A stretch of 64,000 bases of DNA from Pseudomonas sp. ADAK18 (lineage in GTDB: Bacteria; Pseudomonadota; Gammaproteobacteria; Pseudomonadales; Pseudomonadaceae): the NCBI RefSeq assembly GCF_012935695.1, contig NZ_CP052859.1, positions 6,407,781-6,471,780 of the forward strand, given 5' to 3'. The notes under the pieces are model-generated. The model saw only the letters and a list, made by a program, of their open reading frames with translations, made no database searches and had not been told where the DNA came from. The position numbers and the translations under genes are program-made. This document shows positions 56,739 to 64,000 of this stretch, in pieces. How positions within the stretch are numbered: the stretch's first letter is position 1; each line of letters begins with the position of its first letter.

Positions 56739-57124
56739 GAATGGCTTCCTTTGGAGTGAAGATTCAGGGTTCAGTGGACAACAGTACCTCAGTCCTCGCG
56801 GTAGTAAAGCCTGGAGAGTTGATCGAAAAACGTACAGTCACCCGCAAGCGTTGCCGCCTCTGCCACCTGCGCACTCTTGCACGGGTTATCCACAGGTTCC
56901 TCCACAGGAATTGTGTGCAAGCTAGCTGGCTGGGTATAAGCGCTGCGGTGCTTTGTTCTAAAGGCGATAAACAACCTAACTGACTGTTTTAGAGCTGGAT
57001 TAATACTTTCGTGTACGCGCTTGAGTGAAAATTGATCAACACCCTCAAGTCCTTGTGACAGAAGGGTTACAGGCGAGTGTGCTCAGGTTATCCACAGGCA
57101 GGTGCACAGTAGGTGTGGGCAGTT
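56739..57124. other. Intergenic region with two perfect DnaA boxes
   Basis: These 386 bp hold no gene. TTATCCACA occurs at 56886-56894 and 57088-57096 in the same orientation, and a degenerate match TTCCTCCACA lies at 56898. An AT-richer part and the imperfect repeat CTTGAG/CTCAAG (about 57021-57051) lie between. No dnaA, dnaN or other origin gene is near, so this is not oriC; it could bind or titrate DnaA. Confidence 0.5.
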
Positions 57125-57706
57125 TTAGCGTTGCAGCAGAATACGTCCGCGGCTCAAGTCCGCCAGTTGTGTCTGCAGTGTATTGATCTGCGCTTCGCCC
57201 AGCGCTAATTGCAATTCCACTCCGTTGGCGGTGAAGGTTTCTTCCACCACCAGCCCGCCGAGTTCGGCGACACGCAGTTTCACCAGAGTCAGCTCGGCAA
57301 AACCACAGGCACAACTTAGGGGAACGCGGCTGATCAACTCGATCCGCTCGGCGTTCTGCAGGCATTTATTGGCGCCGCCGCCGTAAGCACGGGCCAACCC
57401 GCCGGTGCCCAGTTGGATGCCGCCGTACCAGCGGATGACCAGCACGGCCACCTGATCAAAGGCCTGGGCCTCGATAGCTGCCAGGATCGGCCGCCCGGCA
57501 GTGCCGCCGGGTTCGCCATCGTCATTACTGCGGTACTGGTCGGCCAATTTCCAGGCCCAGCAATTGTGCGAGGCATTCAAGTCACTGTATTGATCGATGA
57601 ACGCCTGGGCGTCCTGGGCGCTGGTAATGGGCGCAGCGAAGGTGATGAAGCGGCTTTTGCGTATTTCTTCACGAAATTCGCAAAGGCCGGTAAGTGTGAA
57701 AGGCAT
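57125..57706 (-). CDS. yigZ: YigZ/IMPACT family protein
   Basis: The protein has 193 residues. The N-terminal UPF0029 domain contains FREEIRKSRFITFAAPI, DDGEPGGTAGRPIL and VIRWYGGIQLGTGGLARAYG; the C-terminal domain is ferredoxin-like. The biochemical role is unclear; the eukaryotic relative IMPACT regulates GCN2. The gene is 12 bp downstream of the TetR gene on the same strand, so they may be co-transcribed. Confidence 0.95.
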   Translation of the reverse strand: MPFTLTGLCEFREEIRKSRFITFAAPITSAQDAQAFIDQYSDLNASHNCWAWKLADQYRSNDDGEPGGTAGRPILAAIEAQAFDQVAVLVIRWYGGIQLGTGGLARAYGGGANKCLQNAERIELISRVPLSCACGFAELTLVKLRVAELGGLVVEETFTANGVELQLALGEAQINTLQTQLADLSRGRILLQR

Positions 57707-57718
57707 GGGTCGCTTCGT

Positions 57719-58378
57719 TTAGAGGGCTGGCTTGATGCCGCAGCCTTTGAGAATGATGTGGATAAGGTTGGTGCCGGCGTCTTCCATGTCTTGTTTGGTC
57801 AGCTTGGTGCGACCCGTGACGCGGCAGATTTGGGTGGCGAAGTCGGCGTAATGCTGGGTGCTGCCCCAGAGCAGGAAGATCAGGTGTACCGGATCTACCG
57901 GGTCCATCTTGCCGGTGTCGATCCAGGCCTGGAACACCGCCGCCCGACCACTGAACCAGGCGCGATAGTCCTGGCTAAAATATTCGGTCAGGCACTCGCC
58001 GCCGCTGATGATCTCCATGGCGAAGATTCGCGAGGCTTGCGGCTGACGTCGGGAAAATTCCATTTTGGTACGGATGTAGTGAGTCAGCGCCTCGGCTGGA
58101 TCGTCCTCGGCGGTCAGCGCGTTAAAGGTGCTGTCCCACAGTTCGAGGATATTGCTGAGTACGGCGATGTACAGCCCCAACTTATTGGTGAAGTAATAGT
58201 GCAAGTTGGCTTTGGGCAGGCCGGCACTCGCAGCGATGGTGTTCATGCTGGTGCCTTTGTAGCCATGGCGAGCGAACTCGTCTTCGGCGGCCTGGATGAT
58301 CGCTTGTTCGTTCTTTTGCCGAATGCGGCTTGCAGGTTTTCCAGTGTGGTTGCTGTGGGCAGGAACTTCGAGGCTCAT
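57719..58378 (-). CDS. TetR-family regulator, RutR-like
   Basis: The protein has 219 residues. The HTH is AAEDEFARHGYKGTSMNTIA, then GLPKANLHYYFTNKLGLY. The ligand domain has EIISGGECLTEYF and WGSTQHYADFA, a pattern of RutR-type regulators of pyrimidine/purine use. The ATG at 58378 is chosen over the upstream extension. It adjoins the NCS2 permease gene and is a candidate for its control. Confidence 0.88.
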   Translation of the reverse strand: MSLEVPAHSNHTGKPASRIRQKNEQAIIQAAEDEFARHGYKGTSMNTIAASAGLPKANLHYYFTNKLGLYIAVLSNILELWDSTFNALTAEDDPAEALTHYIRTKMEFSRRQPQASRIFAMEIISGGECLTEYFSQDYRAWFSGRAAVFQAWIDTGKMDPVDPVHLIFLLWGSTQHYADFATQICRVTGRTKLTKQDMEDAGTNLIHIILKGCGIKPAL

Positions 58379-58465
58379 GGAGGTTTCCGTGCAGATCGAT
58401 GAATGCGACTTATGCACAGATAACCCACCCTCAAGCCTCAGACAAGTCCCGATACGATAAAACCT

Positions 58466-59860
58466 TTAAAGCGGTTCCAGGGTGTCGCTTTCCAGTGCCT
58501 GTTTTGCGGCAGGTTCGACGACCTTTGCTTCAGGCAATAACAGACACAAGACAATCGCGGTCAGCCCGCCGCTGGTGATGGCTGAGTCGAACAGGTTCTG
58601 TACCAGAGTCGGCATCAGATGCAGCAAATTAGGCTGGGCCGCAATTCCCAGGCCGACGCCGAAGGAGGTCGCGATAATCAACATGCTGCGTCGATCCAGC
58701 GGGGCCTGGGCGAGAATACGTACGCCGGCGGCAGCGACGCTGCCGAACATTACGAGGGTGGCACCGCCCAGCACGGGTTTAGGGATCTGCTGCAACACCG
58801 CACCAATCAGTGGAAATAGCCCGAGACAAAACAGCACCACTCCGATGTACAGGCCGACATAACGACTGGCGACGCCGGTCAGTTGGATGACGCCATTGTT
58901 TTGGGCGAAGGTGGTGTTGGGGAAGGCGCTGAAGGTGGCGGCGATCATGCAACTGACGCCATCCCCCAGCACACCACCCTTGAGTCGGCTTATATAAGAA
59001 GGGCCGCTGATGGGCTGACGGGCGATCATGCAGTTGGCGGTAAGGTCGCCAACGGTTTCGATGGTGCTGATCAGATAAATCAGCGCGACTGGTAGGAAAG
59101 CGCTCCAGTCGAAATTGAAGCCGAAGCGAAAGGGCGTCGGCAGGCTGATCAACGGCAGGTCGGGTAGCGGTTGGGGTACCAGTTTGCCGCTGAACCAAGC
59201 AGCAAGGCTGCCCAGCACGAGGCCGATGATGATGGCCGAGAGGCGCACCCATGGCGTGTTCGAACGGTTGAGCAAGATGATCGTCAATACGACGAACAGG
59301 CCGAGGGCCAGATTGGTAGGTGCGCCAAAGTCCGCTGCGTTGAATCCTCCGCCCAAATCCGTGATGCCAACCTTGATCAGGCTGATGCCGATCAGGGTGA
59401 TGACAATCCCGGTGACCAAGGGCGTGATCACTCGTCGCAGTTGGCCGATAAAGCGGCTCAACACTATCTGCACCACTGCGCCGAAAAAGCACACGCCGAA
59501 GATCATCGCCAGGATGTCTTCCGGGCTACCGCCGCGTTGCTTGACCAGAAAACCGGCCGACAGAACCGCGCCGAGAAAAGCGAAGCTGGTGCCTTGCAGA
59601 CAGATCATTCCCGCACCGATACCAAACGGCCTACGGGCTTGTATGAAAGTGCCGACACCCGAGACCATCAACGCCATGCTGATCAAGTAGGGCAGGTGAG
59701 CGGTCAAGCCCAGGGTGGAGCCGATGATCAGCGGCGGGGTGATGATCCCGACGAAACTGGCCAGTACGTGTTGCAGGGCGGCAAGAAATGCGGGCAACGG
59801 TTTGGGGCGGTCGTTGAGGCCGTAGATCAGATCGCTGGGGCTGGAGGATTCTGGCGGCAT
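58466..59860 (-). CDS. NCS2 xanthine/uric acid permease
   Basis: The protein has 464 residues with about fourteen membrane segments. The NCS2 motifs QHVLASFVG and QNNGVIQLTGVASRYVG are present and match the XanP/XanQ or UacT branch. It imports purine bases with protons. It fits with the deaminase genes nearby. ATG 59860 is preferred over an in-frame TTG nine bases upstream; the ribosome binding site is weak. Confidence 0.93.
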   Translation of the reverse strand: MPPESSSPSDLIYGLNDRPKPLPAFLAALQHVLASFVGIITPPLIIGSTLGLTAHLPYLISMALMVSGVGTFIQARRPFGIGAGMICLQGTSFAFLGAVLSAGFLVKQRGGSPEDILAMIFGVCFFGAVVQIVLSRFIGQLRRVITPLVTGIVITLIGISLIKVGITDLGGGFNAADFGAPTNLALGLFVVLTIILLNRSNTPWVRLSAIIIGLVLGSLAAWFSGKLVPQPLPDLPLISLPTPFRFGFNFDWSAFLPVALIYLISTIETVGDLTANCMIARQPISGPSYISRLKGGVLGDGVSCMIAATFSAFPNTTFAQNNGVIQLTGVASRYVGLYIGVVLFCLGLFPLIGAVLQQIPKPVLGGATLVMFGSVAAAGVRILAQAPLDRRSMLIIATSFGVGLGIAAQPNLLHLMPTLVQNLFDSAITSGGLTAIVLCLLLPEAKVVEPAAKQALESDTLEPL

Positions 59861-59947
59861 GGCAGGCAAACTCGAGGCTGACGGTTCAAGGTCCTCATGC
59901 CTTGCAAAAAGCTGTCCATGTGCTCAGGTTTTTCTGTAAGGCCCGTC

Positions 59948-60868
59948 TCAGCGGGTCGCAGCCAGGCTTTCGAGAAAACTTTCCAGCACCAAATGAGGGC
60001 GACGGCCCTTGCGCGTGACCGAAGCGAGGCTCAGGTCATAAAAACGCACGGCAGGTTTCAGGGCGCGCAGACGCCCTTGTTGTACCCAGAGACTGGCGTA
60101 GTGATCCGGCAAATAGCCGATGTAGCGGCCGGTCAGGATCAGGAAGGCCATGCCTTCACGGTCGGAGGCGCTGGCGGTGCAATTGAGGGCCTGATAGTGG
60201 GCCTGAATCTCGGCGGGCAGGCGGAAGGTCGGTGCAATGGCGTCCTGGCTGTTGATGCGCTCATCGTCCAACTGCTTGTCGTCGGCATAAAACAAAGGGT
60301 GACCGACGGCGCAGTAGAGCAGCGAGCGTTCGCTGTACAGCGGCTGGTATTCAAGACCCGAAAGGGCGCTGGCCTGGGGGACTACGCCAACGTGCAGGCG
60401 ACCGTCGAGCACGCCTTGTTCCACTTCGTTGGGGGCGATCATACGGATCTGGATCTGCACGTCCGGCCCGCGCTCTTTCAATTGTGCCAGGGCATGAGTG
60501 ATACGCATGTGGGGCAGGGTGACCAGGTTGTCGGTCAGGCCGATGATCAGTTCGCCCCGCAGGTGTTGGTGCAGGCCGTTGACCTCGGTGCGAAAACTTT
60601 CCAAGGCACTTAATAGCTGCAACACCGATTGATAAACCTCGCGCCCTTCCTCGGTCAGGGAGAACCCGGCTCGCCCTCGTTGGCACAGGCGTAGGCCCAG
60701 GCGCTGTTCGAGGTCGCTCATCTGTTGGCTGATGGCTGAACGACCGATGCCCAGCACGGTTTCTGCCGCCGAAAAGCCACCGCACTCCACCACGCTGCGA
60801 AAGATGCGCAGCAGGCGGATATCGAAGTCGCTGACTTGCGCCAGGGGATCGGGGCGACGGCTGCTCAT
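59948..60868 (-). CDS. bauR: BauR-like LysR regulator of beta-alanine catabolism
   Basis: The protein has 306 residues. The HTH is IRLLRIFRSVVECGGFSAAE, then GRSAISQQMSDLEQRLGLRL, followed by a substrate-binding domain. It is divergent from bauA with 126 bp between, as in other Pseudomonas bau loci, so it likely activates bauA and bauC in response to beta-alanine. The name rests on context. Confidence 0.88.
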   Translation of the reverse strand: MSSRRPDPLAQVSDFDIRLLRIFRSVVECGGFSAAETVLGIGRSAISQQMSDLEQRLGLRLCQRGRAGFSLTEEGREVYQSVLQLLSALESFRTEVNGLHQHLRGELIIGLTDNLVTLPHMRITHALAQLKERGPDVQIQIRMIAPNEVEQGVLDGRLHVGVVPQASALSGLEYQPLYSERSLLYCAVGHPLFYADDKQLDDERINSQDAIAPTFRLPAEIQAHYQALNCTASASDREGMAFLILTGRYIGYLPDHYASLWVQQGRLRALKPAVRFYDLSLASVTRKGRRPHLVLESFLESLAATR

Positions 60869-60994
60869 AGTTTAGTGAAGGCCTGACTGAAGGTTAGAAG
60901 AGTTGGATTTCACCGACTTTATCCCCGTGGCAATTTAGCTGCAACAACGCTTTTCGAATCCCTACGCTGCCTTTTGCCTTGCGAGGTTTTGCTC

Positions 60995-62344
60995 ATGAAC
61001 ATGCCCGAAAACGCCCCGTCCTCTCTGGCCAGCCAATTGAAGCTGGATGCTCACTGGATGCCGTACACCGCCAACCGCAACTTTCATCGCGACCCGCGTC
61101 TGATCGTAGCGGCCGAAGGTAGCTGGTTGACCGATGACAAAGGACGCAAGGTGTATGACTCGCTGTCGGGTCTGTGGACCTGTGGCGCCGGGCACACTCG
61201 TAAGGAAATCCAGGAAGCGGTCGCCAAGCAACTGGGCACATTGGACTACTCGCCGGGCTTCCAATACGGTCATCCTTTGTCGTTCCAGCTGGCAGAAAAA
61301 ATCACCGATCTGACCCCAGGTAACCTGAACCATGTGTTCTTCACCGACTCCGGCTCCGAGTGCGCCGATACAGCGGTGAAGATGGTGCGTGCTTACTGGC
61401 GCCTGAAAGGCCAGGCGACCAAGACCAAGATGATCGGCCGTGCCCGTGGTTATCACGGTGTGAACATCGCCGGTACCAGCCTGGGCGGCGTCAACGGCAA
61501 CCGTAAGATTTTTGGTCAGGCGATGATGGACGTTGACCATCTGCCGCACACGCTGCTGGCAAGTAACGCCTTCTCCCGTGGTATGCCGGAGCTGGGTGGT
61601 ATCGCTTTGGCCGATGAGCTGCTTAAGCTGATCGAGCTGCACGATGCATCCAACATCGCGGCAGTGTTTGTCGAGCCGATGGCCGGCTCCGCTGGCGTGC
61701 TGGTGCCACCGCAGGGTTACCTCAAGCGCCTGCGCGAGATCTGTGACCAGCACAACATCCTGTTGGTGTTCGACGAAGTGATCACAGGCTTCGGTCGTAC
61801 CGGTTCGATGTTCGGCGCCGACAGTTTCGGCGTGACCCCGGACCTGATGTGCATTGCCAAGCAAGTCACCAACGGCGCGATCCCGATGGGCGCAGTGATT
61901 GCCAGCACCGAGATCTATCAGACGTTCATGAATCAGGCGACGCCTGAGTACGCGGTGGAATTCCCACACGGTTATACCTATTCGGCACACCCGGTGGCCT
62001 GCGCGGCTGGCCTCGCCGCACTGGATCTGCTGCAGAAGGAAAACCTGGTGCAGAGCGTGGCTGAAGTCGCACCGCACTTTGAGAATGCGCTGCACGGCCT
62101 GAAGGGCAGCAAGAACGTGATCGACATTCGTAACTATGGCCTGGCCGGCGCGATCCAGATCGCCCCACGTGACGGTGATGCCATCGTGCGGCCGTTCGAG
62201 GCGGGCATGGCGTTGTGGAAAGCCGGTTTCTATGTGCGTTTCGGCGGCGACACCCTGCAATTTGGGCCAACCTTCAACAGCAAGCCACAGGACCTGGATC
62301 GTTTGTTCGATGCAGTCGGCGAAGTGCTGAACAAGATCGACTGA
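60995..62344 (+). CDS. bauA: Beta-alanine--pyruvate aminotransferase
   Basis: The protein has 449 residues, a class III PLP transaminase. The PLP lysine is in MCIAKQVTNGA (K289 by my count), with FDEVITGFGRTG and GYTYSAHPVACAAG. It converts beta-alanine plus pyruvate to malonate semialdehyde plus alanine. ATG 60995 has GCGAGG upstream. It is followed by bauC at 74 bp. Confidence 0.97.
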   Translation: MNMPENAPSSLASQLKLDAHWMPYTANRNFHRDPRLIVAAEGSWLTDDKGRKVYDSLSGLWTCGAGHTRKEIQEAVAKQLGTLDYSPGFQYGHPLSFQLAEKITDLTPGNLNHVFFTDSGSECADTAVKMVRAYWRLKGQATKTKMIGRARGYHGVNIAGTSLGGVNGNRKIFGQAMMDVDHLPHTLLASNAFSRGMPELGGIALADELLKLIELHDASNIAAVFVEPMAGSAGVLVPPQGYLKRLREICDQHNILLVFDEVITGFGRTGSMFGADSFGVTPDLMCIAKQVTNGAIPMGAVIASTEIYQTFMNQATPEYAVEFPHGYTYSAHPVACAAGLAALDLLQKENLVQSVAEVAPHFENALHGLKGSKNVIDIRNYGLAGAIQIAPRDGDAIVRPFEAGMALWKAGFYVRFGGDTLQFGPTFNSKPQDLDRLFDAVGEVLNKID

Positions 62345-62418
62345 TTTCTCCTTCTATATAGAACACACATCAGGCGCGACGAGAGTCGCGCCTGTGGACA
62401 ACTTTTCAGGAGCCCTGC

Positions 62419-63912
62419 ATGAGCCTTATCCAGCATTTGATCAACGGCGAACTGGTGACCGACAATGGTCGCAGCGCTGATGTATACAACCCGTCTACTG
62501 GCCAAGTGATCCATCAAGTGCCGCTGGCCAGCCGCGAAACTATTCAAAGTGCTATCGACTCGGCCAAGGCGGCGTTCCCGGTGTGGCGCAACACGCCACC
62601 GGCCAAGCGTGCCCAGGTAATGTTCCGTTTCAAGCAGTTGCTGGAGCAGAACGAGGCGCGCATTTCGCAGTTAATCAGTGAAGAACATGGCAAGACGCTG
62701 GAAGACGCCGCTGGCGAGTTGAAGCGCGGTATCGAAAACGTCGAGTACGCGTGTTCGGCGCCGGAAATCCTCAAGGGCGAGTACAGCCGCAACGTCGGCC
62801 CGAACATTGATGCCTGGTCTGACTTCCAGCCACTGGGCGTGGTGGCCGGTATCACGCCGTTCAACTTCCCGGCGATGGTGCCGCTGTGGATGTATCCGCT
62901 GGCGATCGTCTGCGGGAACTGCTTCATCCTTAAACCATCAGAGCGTGATCCAAGCTCAACGCTGCTGATCGCCCAACTGTTGCAGGAAGCCGGTTTGCCT
63001 AAAGGCGTGCTGAGCGTAGTGCACGGTGACAAGGGTGCGGTGGATGCGCTGATCGAAGCGCCGGAAGTCAAAGCGTTGAGCTTTGTGGGTTCGACGCCGA
63101 TTGCCGAGTACATCTATTCCGAAGCCACCAAGCGCGGCAAGCGTGTGCAAGCATTGGGCGGGGCGAAGAACCATGCGGTGCTGATGCCAGATGCGGACCT
63201 GGATAACGCGGTCAGTGCCTTGATGGGTGCGGCTTATGGTTCTTGCGGTGAGCGTTGCATGGCGATCTCGGTGGCCGTGTGTGTGGGTGATCAGGTGGCT
63301 GATGCACTGATCGCCAAGCTGGTACCGCAGATCAAGGCGTTGAAGATCGGTGCGGGTACGACTTGTGGTCTGGACATGGGGCCGCTGGTTTCCGGCCAGG
63401 CGCGGGACAAGGTCAGTGGCTATATAGAAGACGGCGTATCTTCGGGCGCTGAGCTGGTGGTTGATGGTCGTGGCTTGAGTGTTGCGGGTCATGAAGATGG
63501 TTTCTTCCTGGGCGGCTGCCTATTTGACCGCGTGACGCCTGAGATGCGTATCTATAAAGAAGAGATCTTTGGGCCGGTGCTGTGTGTGGTTCGGGTGAAC
63601 AGTCTGGAAGCGGCAATGCAACTGATCAATGATCACGAGTACGGCAATGGCACCTGTATCTTCACCCGTGATGGTGAAGCGGCGCGTCTGTTCTGTGACG
63701 AGATTGAAGTGGGCATGGTTGGCGTTAACGTGCCGTTGCCGGTGCCGGTGGCTTATCACAGCTTCGGTGGCTGGAAGCGTTCGCTGTTTGGCGACTTGCA
63801 TGCGTATGGGCCGGACGGGGTGCGTTTCTACACCCGTCGCAAGGCGATTACCCAGCGCTGGCCGCAGCGGGCCAGTCATGAAGCGTCGCAGTTCGCCTTT
63901 CCTAGTCTGTAA
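62419..63912 (+). CDS. bauC: CoA-acylating malonate/methylmalonate-semialdehyde dehydrogenase
   Basis: The protein has 497 residues of the ALDH family, MmsA type. GITPFNFPAMVPLWMYPLAI, FVGSTPIAEYIY and the catalytic Cys in GSCGERCMAISVAV mark it. It oxidises malonate semialdehyde with NAD+ and CoA to acetyl-CoA plus CO2, completing beta-alanine degradation. mmsA for valine breakdown is a close relative; bauC is chosen from context. Confidence 0.93.
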   Translation: MSLIQHLINGELVTDNGRSADVYNPSTGQVIHQVPLASRETIQSAIDSAKAAFPVWRNTPPAKRAQVMFRFKQLLEQNEARISQLISEEHGKTLEDAAGELKRGIENVEYACSAPEILKGEYSRNVGPNIDAWSDFQPLGVVAGITPFNFPAMVPLWMYPLAIVCGNCFILKPSERDPSSTLLIAQLLQEAGLPKGVLSVVHGDKGAVDALIEAPEVKALSFVGSTPIAEYIYSEATKRGKRVQALGGAKNHAVLMPDADLDNAVSALMGAAYGSCGERCMAISVAVCVGDQVADALIAKLVPQIKALKIGAGTTCGLDMGPLVSGQARDKVSGYIEDGVSSGAELVVDGRGLSVAGHEDGFFLGGCLFDRVTPEMRIYKEEIFGPVLCVVRVNSLEAAMQLINDHEYGNGTCIFTRDGEAARLFCDEIEVGMVGVNVPLPVPVAYHSFGGWKRSLFGDLHAYGPDGVRFYTRRKAITQRWPQRASHEASQFAFPSL

Positions 63913-63923
63913 ATAGAACGGCT

Positions 63924-63951
63924 GAAGGCCGGCCCCAAGGGGCCGGCCTTC
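63924..63951 (+). terminator. Rho-independent-type terminator after bauC
   Basis: GAAGGCCGGCCCC (63924-63936), loop AA, GGGGCCGGCCTTC (63939-63951): a perfect 13-bp stem followed by GCGTTTTCGGGCTTTTTT, a T-rich tail. It ends the bauA-bauC transcript. Confidence 0.92.
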
Positions 63952-64000
63952 GCGTTTTCGGGCTTTTTTGACCGATATGACAGATTTGTGAAATTAGGGG

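Noticed and set aside
56739..57124. Chromosomal origin oriC
   Set aside because: Only two perfect DnaA boxes, and none of the usual origin genes (dnaA, dnaN, rpmH) nearby.
60962..62260. 432-codon minus-strand frame opposite bauA
   Set aside because: Shadow of bauA; no motif and no ribosome binding site.

Overview
The window looks like chromosomal DNA of a Pseudomonas of the P. fluorescens group. It is GC-rich and carries typical Pseudomonas gene neighbourhoods: Nudix-Sui1-speA; the Tad/Flp pilus locus with pprA/pprB; the RIO kinase-cueR block; and adenine deaminase, 8-oxoguanine deaminase and the beta-alanine bau genes. Many intergenic spaces hold Pseudomonas REP-type palindromes. No rRNA, tRNA, CRISPR array, transposase or prophage gene was seen. 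Assignments rest on reading motifs and recalled families; no search was run.

Layout. 1-3.4 kb: tail of an unknown gene, YfcD-like Nudix hydrolase, Sui1/YciH factor and arginine decarboxylase speA. 3.4-10.7 kb is more accessory: a small lipoprotein, a protein joining RTX repeats to an M91-type zinc protease domain, a MATE exporter, a DUF6124-type gene with a long structured leader, and an AT-richer TauD-type dioxygenase followed by an EamA exporter and an overlapping LysR gene. 10.9-18.7 kb: bacterial alpha-2-macroglobulin (thioester CLEQ) and penicillin-binding protein 1C, with a small membrane protein on the opposite strand between them. 18.9-21.2 kb: MazG-like pyrophosphohydrolase, cmoM and two DUF4136 lipoproteins.

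21.4-36.8 kb is a complete Tad (Flp pilus) locus: tadG, sensor kinase pprA, a TadE/F pseudopilin, prepilin peptidase fppA, regulator pprB, and an eight-gene operon rcpC-rcpA-tadZ-tadA-tadB-tadC-tadD-DUF3613 facing away from the major pilin flp and a lone receiver protein. It is followed by a TpsB-type outer-membrane transporter and a lipoprotein with a collagen-like glycine tract built partly from perfect 72-bp tandem repeats.

40.9-48.8 kb: a fatty-acid cassette (fabG-like, MaoC-like, FadI-like), a RIO-type kinase, cueR, a deletion remnant of the copper ATPase gene copA with its CueR operator still present, a small exported protein, copZ with a second CueR operator, a Bcr/CflA exporter and a tiny conserved-looking ORF. 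48.9-53.1 kb: a zinc-independent MDR oxidoreductase with an ABM monooxygenase and divergent LysR, an ArsR-type regulator and adenine deaminase. 53.3-60 kb: a Ca2+/H+ antiporter, 8-oxoguanine deaminase, an SDR, an intergenic region with two perfect DnaA-box matches, a YigZ protein, a TetR regulator and an NCS2 purine permease, which together suggest a purine-salvage neighbourhood. 60-64 kb: bauR-like LysR and the divergent bauA and bauC for beta-alanine catabolism, closed by a strong terminator.

The items most worth following up are the structured leader of the DUF6124 gene, the RTX-M91 fusion, the copA remnant between two intact CueR boxes, and the TpsB/collagen-like pair next to the Tad locus.
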